A stretch of DNA of 64,000 nt from UMGS1783 sp900555065. Lineage in GTDB: Bacteria > Bacillota > Clostridia > Oscillospirales > UMGS1783. Shown here piece after piece: positions 43,756-51,910 of this stretch (the first letter of the stretch is position 1; each line of letters begins with the position of its first letter). The notes under the pieces are model-generated. The model ran no database searches, was not told the DNA's origin, and saw only the letters and a list, made by a program, of their open reading frames with translations. A program made the position numbers and the translations under genes. The stretch is from the NCBI GenBank assembly GCA_937991645.1, contig CALKPL010000025.1, positions 248,001-312,000 on the forward strand, in the 5' to 3' direction.

Positions 43756-45486
43756 TCACGCATCCCCTTTCAGCGCGTCAAAGGCGCACAGGCTCTGACA
43801 TACGCCGCAGCCGACGCACAACGTCGCATCCACCGCGGCCTTCCCCGCCTTCATGCTGATTGCGGGACAGCCCAGCCGCATACATGCCTTACAGCCTTTA
43901 CAAGCGTCGCGGTCCACGCGCAGAGGCGGATTGTGCTTGACGTATTTGAGCAGCGCACACGGCCGGCGGGAGATGATAACCGATGGTTCGTCCGCTGCGA
44001 GCTCCTCCTTAACCGCTGCCTCGCAGGCCTGAATGTCATAGGGATCCACGACGCGGACGCGGCGGATACCCAGCGCGCGGCACAGCGTTTCCAGATCGAT
44101 TTTTGCGGCGGGATCGCCCTTGATATTATACCCGGTCGTAGGATTGTGCTGATGGCCCGTCATGCCGGTGATGGAGTTGTCGAGAATGATTACAGTGGAA
44201 TTCGATGCGTTATATGCAACGCCTGCAAGACCGGTCATACCCGAATGCATAAATGTGGAATCGCCGATAACGGCAACAGAGCTGCGCTGATTGTCTGCAT
44301 CCGCCTTATTAAAGCCGTGCAGCCCGGAAATGGACGCGCCCATACAGAGCGTCGCGTCCATGGCCGCGAGCGGCGGCTGCGCGCCCAAAGTATAACATCC
44401 GATATCGCCCATGACATGTACTTTAAGTTTTTGCAAGACATAGAATATGCCGCGGTGCGGACATCCCGCGCACATGACCGGCGGGCGCATAGGCAGGGAT
44501 TCTTCCAGCACTTCACCCGCATGCACCGTTTCGCCCAGGGCCGCCGCGATCATATTCTGCGAATACTCGCCGACCGGCGGGAACAGGTTCTTCCCTTCCA
44601 CGTCAAGCCCCAGTGCTTTGCAGTGCCTTTCAATAATCCCATCCAGTTCCTCAATGACGACCAGGCGTTTAACGCTCTTTGCAAAATTTAAAATAAGCTG
44701 TTTGGGCAGAGGATTGACAAGGCCCAGCTTCAGAACATCGGCTCTATCGCCGAACACTTCCTTGACATACTGGTAGCAGGCACTGGATGTGATGATTCCA
44801 ATTGAACCGTCGCCTTTTTCCACGCGGTTGAGCGGCGTTGTCTCGGCATACACGGTAAGAGACTCCATACGCTTCTCCACCACGGGATGACGAAGCTTGG
44901 CGTAGCCCGGCATCATGATATATTTCGGCGCGTTCTTCTCATACGGCTTTTTCGGCTGCACTTTACGCTCCGCAGTTTCCACGATGCTCTGTGAGTGCGA
45001 GATACGGGTGCACATCTTCAGCAGTACGGGCGTGTCAAATTGCTCCGACAGCGCATAGGCCGCGCCGACAAATGCGAGCGCTTCCGCGGAATCGGCAGGC
45101 TCCAGCATGGGCAGCTTTGCGGCGACCGCGTAATGGCGGGAGTCCTGTTCGTTCTGGGACGAATGCATGCCGGGATCGTCCGCAACTGCGATGACAAGTC
45201 CGCCGCCGACACCTGTGTAAGACATGGTGAACAACGGATCGGCCGCGACGTTGAGACCGACGTGTTTCATACAGCAAAAACTGCGCCGGCCCGCAAGCGA
45301 CGCGCCGAACGCGACCTCCAGCGCTACCTTTTCATTGGGCGCCCACTCGCAGTAAATGTCATCGTACATGGCGGCGTATTCCGCAATTTCTGTACTGGGG
45401 GTGCCGGGGTAGGCGGACAGCACTTCGCAGCCCGATTCATACAAGCCCCTTGCAACCGCACGGTTGCCGAGCATTAATTCTCTCAT
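43756..45486 (-). CDS. iorA: Indolepyruvate:ferredoxin oxidoreductase, alpha subunit
   Basis: A 576-residue TPP enzyme: pyrimidine domain (AYPGTPSTEIAEY), TPP/Mg site (GDSTFMHSG ... DNSITGMTGHQ), CAGCPHRG, and a C-terminal ferredoxin with CKGCKACMRLGCP and CVGCGVCQSLC. It oxidises transamination products of tryptophan, phenylalanine and tyrosine. GAAGGA lies upstream of the ATG. Confidence 0.97.
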   Translation of the reverse strand: MRELMLGNRAVARGLYESGCEVLSAYPGTPSTEIAEYAAMYDDIYCEWAPNEKVALEVAFGASLAGRRSFCCMKHVGLNVAADPLFTMSYTGVGGGLVIAVADDPGMHSSQNEQDSRHYAVAAKLPMLEPADSAEALAFVGAAYALSEQFDTPVLLKMCTRISHSQSIVETAERKVQPKKPYEKNAPKYIMMPGYAKLRHPVVEKRMESLTVYAETTPLNRVEKGDGSIGIITSSACYQYVKEVFGDRADVLKLGLVNPLPKQLILNFAKSVKRLVVIEELDGIIERHCKALGLDVEGKNLFPPVGEYSQNMIAAALGETVHAGEVLEESLPMRPPVMCAGCPHRGIFYVLQKLKVHVMGDIGCYTLGAQPPLAAMDATLCMGASISGLHGFNKADADNQRSSVAVIGDSTFMHSGMTGLAGVAYNASNSTVIILDNSITGMTGHQHNPTTGYNIKGDPAAKIDLETLCRALGIRRVRVVDPYDIQACEAAVKEELAADEPSVIISRRPCALLKYVKHNPPLRVDRDACKGCKACMRLGCPAISMKAGKAAVDATLCVGCGVCQSLCAFDALKGDA

Positions 45487-45501
45487 GACAATCCTTCCTT
45501 C

Positions 45502-46806
45502 TTATATCTGACCTTCTCGTAAATCCACAATGCGCTTGGCCTTGCCCTCGTAGCGTTCAAGAGAACGGGGCTGAACCAGCGTGACCTTCGCGTCGATTCC
45601 CAGCACGCTGCGCAGGCGGTCGACCGCCGAAGTACGCAGCTCGTCAAGCGCGGCGTAGTTCTCAAGCAGGCGTTCGTCTGTCAATTCAAACTTGACTTCA
45701 AGGTGATCGGTATAGTTCTTGCGGGTCAGGACCAGCTGATAGTGCGGAGAAACGCCCGCTATATTCGCCATCACGCTCTCGATCTGCGACGGGAATACGT
45801 TGACGCCACGGATCTTCAGCATATCGTCGCTGCGGCCCTTGACCTTGTCCATGCGCGCATGGGTACGGCCGCAGGCGCAGGGTTCGTAATTGATGCGCGT
45901 GATGTCCTTCGTGCGATAGCGCAGAAGCGGAATGCCCTGTTTGGTGAGGGTTGTGATGACCAGCTCGCCCGTCTCGCCCCGTTCCAGCACTTCGCCGGTT
46001 TCGCTGTTGATGATCTCGGGCAAAAAGTGGTCCTCTGCGAAATGCAGGCCGTCGCGCCGTTCACATTCGCCGGAGACACCCGGGCCCATCAGTTCGCTCA
46101 TGCCGTAATTATCCGTAGAGAACAGGCCGAACCCGCGCTCTATGCTCTGGCGCAGCTCCGGCGTGCAGCCCTCCGAGCCGAACAGGCCGATTCTGAGCTT
46201 CAGCTCACTGTTTGTTATGCCCATATCATGCGCAACTTCGCTCATATACATGGCGTAGGAAGGGGTGCTTATAAGCACGGTGCTGCCGAAGTCCTTGAGA
46301 ATCATCGCCTGTTTCTGCGTGTTCCCGCTTGAAACCGGAATCACTGCGCAGCCGAGTTTCTCCAGGCCGTAATGCAGGCCCAACGCGCCGGTAAACAGGC
46401 CGTAGCCAAACGAGATCTGCGCGATGTCGTCCCCGTTTACGCCGACCGCAGCGGCCAGACGGGCGACGCAGTCGCTCCAAATCCCGATGTCCTCGCGGGT
46501 ATAGCCCACGACAGTCGGTTTGCCGGTTGTGCCGCTCGATGCGTGGATGCGCACAATATCGCGCATGGGCACGGCGAACAGGCCGTACGGGTAATTGTCG
46601 CGCACGTCCGCCTTTGTCGTATAGGGTATGTACTGTACGTCGGACAGCGACTTGATCTTCTCCGCCGTCACGCCCGCTTCGCTGAGGACGCGGTGGTAAT
46701 ACGGCACGTTTCTGTCACAGTAATCGACGATATGCCTGAGCCGCTCGAGCTGCAGAGCTTCCAGCTCTCTGCGGGGCATCGTCTCCAGCTCTTTCTGAAA
46801 AAACAA
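45502..46806 (-). CDS. paaK: Phenylacetate-CoA ligase family protein (copy 2)
   Basis: A 434-residue paralogue of the ligase at 41.8 kb, with HASSGTTGKPTVVGYT, YGMSELMGPGVSGEC, LLRYRTKDITRINY and KAKRIVDLREG. The start is TTG (46806) with AGAGGG about 9 nt upstream. Two PaaK genes bracketing iorAB suggest either two aryl substrates or opposite directions of use. It is first after the symporter on the same strand. Confidence 0.92.
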   Translation of the reverse strand: MFFQKELETMPRRELEALQLERLRHIVDYCDRNVPYYHRVLSEAGVTAEKIKSLSDVQYIPYTTKADVRDNYPYGLFAVPMRDIVRIHASSGTTGKPTVVGYTREDIGIWSDCVARLAAAVGVNGDDIAQISFGYGLFTGALGLHYGLEKLGCAVIPVSSGNTQKQAMILKDFGSTVLISTPSYAMYMSEVAHDMGITNSELKLRIGLFGSEGCTPELRQSIERGFGLFSTDNYGMSELMGPGVSGECERRDGLHFAEDHFLPEIINSETGEVLERGETGELVITTLTKQGIPLLRYRTKDITRINYEPCACGRTHARMDKVKGRSDDMLKIRGVNVFPSQIESVMANIAGVSPHYQLVLTRKNYTDHLEVKFELTDERLLENYAALDELRTSAVDRLRSVLGIDAKVTLVQPRSLERYEGKAKRIVDLREGQI

Positions 46807-46886
46807 TCCACTTCCCTCTTTCGACCTTATGTTACAAAATAGTATATCACAGTTTCACGAAAATGTCATGTGAAATTCATGCTAAC

Positions 46887-48455
46887 TCAGATTTTCTCGA
46901 TCTCCACATCCTCGGACAGCGCAACTTTCGAGGGGACTGTCACCTGCGTCTGATAACAGGAGAAAACGCGTTCTATATAGTCCGGTTCGGGACGCTTTGT
47001 CAGAAGGCTCACGAGCGGGACCAAGACCAGACCTGCGAGCATGACAAACGCGCCGGCGTTAATGGGAGAGCGAAGAAAGGCGGGGAAATAGCCGCTGAAA
47101 AATACGTTGAGGAGCATAACGACGACGCTGAACCCGAAACATGCCCAAACCGCATACTTATTCGCGCGTTTCCAGTACAGGCCGTACAGGAACGGCGCGA
47201 GAAACGCACCGGCGAGCGCGCCCCACGATATGCCCATCATCTGCGCGATGAAGGTAATGGCGGAATTGTGCTGTACGATGGCGATTACGACGGAAATGGC
47301 GATGAACACCACGATCAGAACGCGGATGACAAACAGGCGTTTTTTCTCGCTTGCGCGGCGCATAAAAGTTTCACCGAAAAAGTCGAGCGTAAGCGTTGAA
47401 GAAGAGGCCAGCACGAGCGAGGAGAGCGTTGACATGGACGCGGACAGAACGAGAATGATTACGACGCCGATGAGGATATCGGGCAGGTTTTGCAGCATGG
47501 TGGGGACAATGGAATCATAGACCGGCGTGGTCGTACCTGAAATATACTCGATCTGGTCGCCAAACAGGCGGCCAAAACCGCCGAGGAAATAGCAGCCGCC
47601 GGCGACGATGAGCGCGAATACGGTTGAGATGACCGTGCCGGACTGGATCGCCTGCTCGCTTTTAATGGAGTAGAATTTCTGTACCATCTGCGGCAGCCCC
47701 CAGGTGCCAAGCGACGTGAGCAGCACGACGCCGAGCAGGTCGAGCGGCGCGGGACCAAAGAAAGAGGCGAACACGCCGTTCGCATCGCCCTGCGCGCCGG
47801 GAACTTCAGAGAGGCTGTAAAGCGCCTGCATAAAACCGCCCTGGCCGTTGAGCACGGCCATTATGACGGCGATAATTCCCGCGATCATGATAATGCCCTG
47901 AATAAAATCGTTGACGGCGGTCGCCATATAGCCGCCGGCAACGACGTATACGCCGGTCAACACCGCCATTACGATTACGCAGATGGAATAATCCACGCTG
48001 AAGGCCATGCTGAACAGGCGGGAAAGCCCGTTATAGAGGGATGCGGTATAGGGAATGAGAAAGACGAACGTAATGGCCGAAGCCGCAATTTTAATAGCCC
48101 TGCTGTTATAGCGGCGGCCGAAGAATTCCGGCATGGTCGCGCTCGAAAGATGCTGGCTCATAATACGGGTTCTGCGGCCCAGAAGCACCCATGCGAGCAA
48201 CGAGCCGATCAGCGCGTTGCCGATTCCGATCCAGGTTGACGCGATACCGAACCGCCAGCCGAACTGGCCTGCGTAACCGACAAATATAACTGCTGAAAAA
48301 TACGACGTACCATATGCGAAGGCGGTCAGCCACGGGCCGACATTCCGGCCGCCCAGTACAAAGCCGTGCGTATCCTCCGCCGTTCGGCGGCACAAAAAGC
48401 CTACTGTCAGCATAATTCCGAAAAAAATCAGCAGAAAAATAATTTTGATCCCCAT
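46887..48455 (-). CDS. Sodium:solute symporter family transporter
   Basis: A 522-residue membrane protein with about 13 hydrophobic segments, of the SSS/PutP-PanF type (VLGGRNVGPWLTAFAYGTSYFSAV, GGYMATAVNDFIQG, LVLSASMSTLSSLVLASSS). It probably imports the organic acid or amino acid handled by the ior/paaK genes; proline or pantothenate are alternatives. A 42-bp palindromic region lies about 45 nt upstream of its start. It may be the operon's first gene. Confidence 0.88.
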   Translation of the reverse strand: MGIKIIFLLIFFGIMLTVGFLCRRTAEDTHGFVLGGRNVGPWLTAFAYGTSYFSAVIFVGYAGQFGWRFGIASTWIGIGNALIGSLLAWVLLGRRTRIMSQHLSSATMPEFFGRRYNSRAIKIAASAITFVFLIPYTASLYNGLSRLFSMAFSVDYSICVIVMAVLTGVYVVAGGYMATAVNDFIQGIIMIAGIIAVIMAVLNGQGGFMQALYSLSEVPGAQGDANGVFASFFGPAPLDLLGVVLLTSLGTWGLPQMVQKFYSIKSEQAIQSGTVISTVFALIVAGGCYFLGGFGRLFGDQIEYISGTTTPVYDSIVPTMLQNLPDILIGVVIILVLSASMSTLSSLVLASSSTLTLDFFGETFMRRASEKKRLFVIRVLIVVFIAISVVIAIVQHNSAITFIAQMMGISWGALAGAFLAPFLYGLYWKRANKYAVWACFGFSVVVMLLNVFFSGYFPAFLRSPINAGAFVMLAGLVLVPLVSLLTKRPEPDYIERVFSCYQTQVTVPSKVALSEDVEIEKI

Positions 48456-48498
48456 TGATCCACATTCCGTTCCTTTATCTAATATTTATATTGAACAC

Positions 48499-48540
48499 AA
48501 ACTTTATCGCAGCATCCGTTACAATTTGGCGATAAAGTTT
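48499..48540. promoter_or_regulatory. 12-bp-arm inverted repeat upstream of the symporter operon
   Basis: AAACTTTATCGC (48499-48510) and GCGATAAAGTTT (48529-48540) are perfect 12-bp inverted arms with an 18-nt spacer, in the upstream region of the symporter gene. It has no T-run, so it looks like an operator for a dimeric regulator, not a terminator. Confidence 0.55.
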
Positions 48541-48629
48541 TCATTAATCATATCAAATCAGATACGGTGCGTCAATAGTGAACGCACTGGAATGACAAAA
48601 AACATGCGTTCGGCGCCTTACGAACGATG

Positions 48630-48654
48630 AAAAGCGGAGGACTCTGTCCTCCGC
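48630..48654 (-). terminator. Intrinsic terminator after bofA
   Basis: A 9-bp GC-rich stem (GCGGAGGAC / GTCCTCCGC) with a 3-nt loop and TTTT on the minus strand. Confidence 0.85.
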
Positions 48655-48679
48655 CTGCAATACAGAATTATGGCATCAT

Positions 48680-48931
48680 TTATAAAAGGTTTCCAAGCAG
48701 GAGAAGCGCTACACCAGGCAGGCCGAGCAAAACTGAAGTGCCTACTGACAGCAGCGTATAGCCCAGCCCGACGCCTGTTATACCCGCCGTAAGATTGATC
48801 AGCACGAGCGCGGCCACTCCGCTCACGCTGCTCAACACAATATGTTTTTTCTTTGACATTAGGCGGCCGATAATACAGATGAGCAGCACGGCAAGGACGA
48901 CGCCGCCCACATAAATGAATACCTCTTTCAT
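48680..48931 (-). CDS. bofA: Pro-sigmaK processing inhibitor BofA
   Basis: An 83-residue, mostly hydrophobic protein with GLGYTLLSVGTSVLLGLPGVALLLL, the BofA C-terminal signature. BofA holds the SpoIVFB intramembrane protease inactive in the mother-cell-derived membrane until SpoIVB (7.1 kb) relieves it. Here it stands alone, not next to recR as in Bacillus. The ATG at 48931 follows GGGGG. Confidence 0.93.
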   Translation of the reverse strand: MKEVFIYVGGVVLAVLLICIIGRLMSKKKHIVLSSVSGVAALVLINLTAGITGVGLGYTLLSVGTSVLLGLPGVALLLLGNLL

Positions 48932-49118
48932 GTTTTATTCCCCCTCTTGCCTTTTCTTTCCCAGCGGCGGACATGAAACGCATGTCCCCTCTATCCCATA
49001 TATATGGCTAAGGGATGAAAATATTCACGAAAGGCAGGTAAACATGCTTGGATTCGTACATATTCGGGCTTTGGTTTTTATATAGATATATTGTATCTAT
49101 GAGAAAAGGGGCGGTACC

Positions 49119-49604
49119 ATGTTCGTTGTCACCATGAAACTCAATAAGCAGTTGTTTTTCGTCTGCTGCGCCATGATTCTGGCTCTGCTCGGCATCACCA
49201 TTTCCGCCGTTGTATCCAAACCTGTCGCCGTGAGCGCGGCGGCCATGATTGTCAAAAACAACGAGGACCGCGTATCCTTCCTCAGCAGCTTCGGTTGGAC
49301 CGTGGACAGCGAGCCCTACGAGGTCGTGGAAGTCGTGATACCGAGCGAATTTGACGAGGTATACAAGAATTATAACGAGTTGCAGGAGGAGCAGGGATAC
49401 GACCTGCGCGATTACTGCGGCAAGCGGCTCAAACGCTGGACGTATCAGATTACCAACTATCCGGGGCGTACAGACGACACGATCTTTGCAAACATATACA
49501 TATATGAAGACCAGGTCGTGGCGGGCGATGTGACCTGCACCTCGCTTATGGGGTTCATGCACGGACTCAGCTACACCGCACAGGAGCAGGCGCAGGCCGG
49601 TTGA
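49119..49604 (+). CDS. DUF4830 protein, membrane-anchored
   Basis: A 161-residue protein with an N-terminal membrane/signal segment (FFVCCAMILALLGITISAVV) and a DUF4830 domain (RVSFLSSFGWTVDSEPYEVV, YNELQEEQGYDLRDYCGKRL, then GDVTCTSLMGFMHGL). The family is found in spore-forming Clostridia; its function is unknown. AAGGGGCGG precedes the ATG. Confidence 0.88.
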   Translation: MFVVTMKLNKQLFFVCCAMILALLGITISAVVSKPVAVSAAAMIVKNNEDRVSFLSSFGWTVDSEPYEVVEVVIPSEFDEVYKNYNELQEEQGYDLRDYCGKRLKRWTYQITNYPGRTDDTIFANIYIYEDQVVAGDVTCTSLMGFMHGLSYTAQEQAQAG

Positions 49605-49642
49605 GATCCTATGTATCCCATCTCAGCAGGCAATTTTAACGA

Positions 49643-49680
49643 CAAAAAATCCCCTGCCTTTTTCAAGGTCAGGGGATTTC
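49643..49680. terminator. Bidirectional terminator between the DUF4830 gene and GH127 gene
   Basis: AAATCCCCTG pairs with CAGGGGATTT, with an inner CCTT/AAGG pair; A/T-rich flanks on both strands between converging genes. Confidence 0.8.
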
Positions 49681-49702
49681 TGCAATCTAATATTGCCGTG
49701 AA

Positions 49703-51892
49703 TTACTCTTCTATAATCGGATAGCAGGTGAAGTATTCCTTATCGATTGCGTAATAAGGTACGAATTTGAAGCGATCAACGCTGTAATGCATCGGGCTTT
49801 CTTCTTTAAGGCTTTCGAGCATTTGTTCGGGAGACATGTTGATTCTCGGAATTGTCGGCTCAATGGTAAGGCGGTTTCGAAGAGGCAAGACCTCCTCCTT
49901 CCGAACCTGCGTCAACGCCATCAGCATCGGCCCGCATAGCATTGCATAGCGGTCGCTGTTATCCCTGGGCTGGTCGTCGCCCGTGTATTTGATAAGCCTC
50001 GGCGATAAATCAAACGCAAAGGTAAGCGTATCATTATTCTGCCAAACCCGTTTCATTTCAACATAGCTGCCGGGCTTGCCTTCCGCCTGCTTTTCACCGT
50101 TTAGGTAAATATCAACAGCCGTTGTCTGCCATTCGGGGATACGGATACGCAAGGTTTTCTCCTCTGTGGATTTCGGAGTTACGGTAAGTTCAACCTTGCC
50201 ATTGTAGGGGAACTCGGTTTTCATGGAAATATCCATATTGTCGCCGGTATAATCGGAAGCAATGTAAAGGTTTACGAAAACTCCCTTTTCATCGGCGCTG
50301 TAAATATAGGACGGCACGGTGGGGATAAACATAGTAGCCGCAACCTCACAGCAGTTGTTCCAGTTTCTGCCCCATTCCTTTTCGCCGTGGAAACGCACGT
50401 GATAGCGCGTCCACCCGTCTTCGGCGGTACGGCAGGCGGCGATAGCGTTGAATAAGCTTTCTTCCAATGCTTTAGCATATCTTTCTTCGCCGGGGAACAA
50501 CTGCATTAAGCGCATATTGATCAGACACCAGAATACCGATGAACAGGTTTCTCCGTTATGGCCTGTTGTGATATAGTAAGAGCCGGGCGGGTATGGTCCG
50601 TCCACCTCGCAGATAGCGGCTGTGCCGCCGATGTGTATATAATATTTGCGCCAAATTTCATAACCGCCCATCAACGCATCCAAATACTTCCGCTCACCGG
50701 TTGCCCTGTATTCGTCCGCGAGGGCTTCAATGATAAGAAGCGCATAGCAATGCGGCTGATGCCCCGGGTAATTCACCACTGCAAGAGAGTTCTCGTCGGC
50801 AAGGGTTTTGAGCAGGTAATCCTGGTCAAAATACTTCTGCACGGTGAGCATATCGCTGTCCTCTCCTACTTCACTGTTTGCCATGAGTGGCAAGCCAGGG
50901 TAGGCATTGGTGGAGTTTGTTCCGCAAACCATATGGGACAGATGCTGAGGCTGCTTTTCAAGCCAATTATACATTTTGCGCGCGTTATGTAAGCCGTCCG
51001 CATTGCCGGCATTGTGAGCATACAGCATGGCGCGTGTCCAGAAAACTCTGTCATAATTCTTGCGCTCGCTGAAAGGGGTAACGTCATCGTCAAAGGATTC
51101 GGACTCGGGATAATAATTAAAGTATCCGTCATCCCGCATACGGGCGGTTATATCCGCCATGATCTTTTCGCCGATGGCACGAAGCTCCGCATCCTCCTCC
51201 CATAAAAGAAAGTTATATGCGCCTGCAAGAAGCCTTGCTTCGTTGGACGCAGGCAAGAAGTGCGACCAACCGGGGCCGTCAACGCCGCCGTATATTTCGT
51301 CCACCCCGTTATCTTCGCAGTAAAAGGGCACGTTGAAATCATACTTGATAATTTTATTATTGTCCGCCATCATCTTGGTGAAAATCCTGTCCTTGATTTT
51401 TACGCCGCCCTGCGGACAGGTTGCTTTGTATGCAACCTTTTTCCAGGTCTTCGGGTCAGAGGTTTTCTTAACGCCCCGGGCGATTTCGTCATACTCCCGG
51501 AGCTTTAGATCGCGCATATACTCGGCGTAATTTACAATGGCGTCCGCTTCAAACGACCAAACCTCCAGCACGGCATGCGGGCGCGACTTCACCTTTTCGG
51601 AAACCACGGTAATTTCATGGATTTTATCGCCGGCAATATCTGTTTTCTCAAAAAGCATTTGCTTCAGATTTTCGCTGTTTTCGGTATTGACGGTAGCCTG
51701 ATACTCGCCGTCAACATATATCTTTGCCATGCCGCCGTCGGGCCTTGTATTGAAATAAACGCGTACAAAACTACCGCTGAAGGTAAAGATACATCTGCTG
51801 TATTGGATGGATGTGTATCTTCTTGTTCCGTCATAAACCCAGTTGCCGAAATACTGGATCCCGTTGTATGCTGCCGCATAAGTTTTAGGCAT
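49703..51892 (-). CDS. GH127-type (DUF1680) beta-L-arabinofuranosidase-like protein
   Basis: A 729-residue protein. Its first ~125 residues form a carbohydrate-binding-like beta-sandwich (GNWVYDGTRRYTSIQYSRC). The (alpha/alpha)6 barrel follows. The zinc-cysteine site of this superfamily is visible as GETCSS and NNCCEVA (Glu and three Cys; the second motif holds the nucleophile Cys in characterised GH127). No signal peptide, so it acts in the cytoplasm. ATG 51892 has GGGAGG upstream; a closer ATG is inside that site. It lies 18 nt after the GH36 gene, so the two are cotranscribed. Substrate inferred only at family level. Confidence 0.85.
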   Translation of the reverse strand: MPKTYAAAYNGIQYFGNWVYDGTRRYTSIQYSRCIFTFSGSFVRVYFNTRPDGGMAKIYVDGEYQATVNTENSENLKQMLFEKTDIAGDKIHEITVVSEKVKSRPHAVLEVWSFEADAIVNYAEYMRDLKLREYDEIARGVKKTSDPKTWKKVAYKATCPQGGVKIKDRIFTKMMADNNKIIKYDFNVPFYCEDNGVDEIYGGVDGPGWSHFLPASNEARLLAGAYNFLLWEEDAELRAIGEKIMADITARMRDDGYFNYYPESESFDDDVTPFSERKNYDRVFWTRAMLYAHNAGNADGLHNARKMYNWLEKQPQHLSHMVCGTNSTNAYPGLPLMANSEVGEDSDMLTVQKYFDQDYLLKTLADENSLAVVNYPGHQPHCYALLIIEALADEYRATGERKYLDALMGGYEIWRKYYIHIGGTAAICEVDGPYPPGSYYITTGHNGETCSSVFWCLINMRLMQLFPGEERYAKALEESLFNAIAACRTAEDGWTRYHVRFHGEKEWGRNWNNCCEVAATMFIPTVPSYIYSADEKGVFVNLYIASDYTGDNMDISMKTEFPYNGKVELTVTPKSTEEKTLRIRIPEWQTTAVDIYLNGEKQAEGKPGSYVEMKRVWQNNDTLTFAFDLSPRLIKYTGDDQPRDNSDRYAMLCGPMLMALTQVRKEEVLPLRNRLTIEPTIPRINMSPEQMLESLKEESPMHYSVDRFKFVPYYAIDKEYFTCYPIIEE

Positions 51893-51910
51893 AATTGTTC
51901 CTCCCATATT

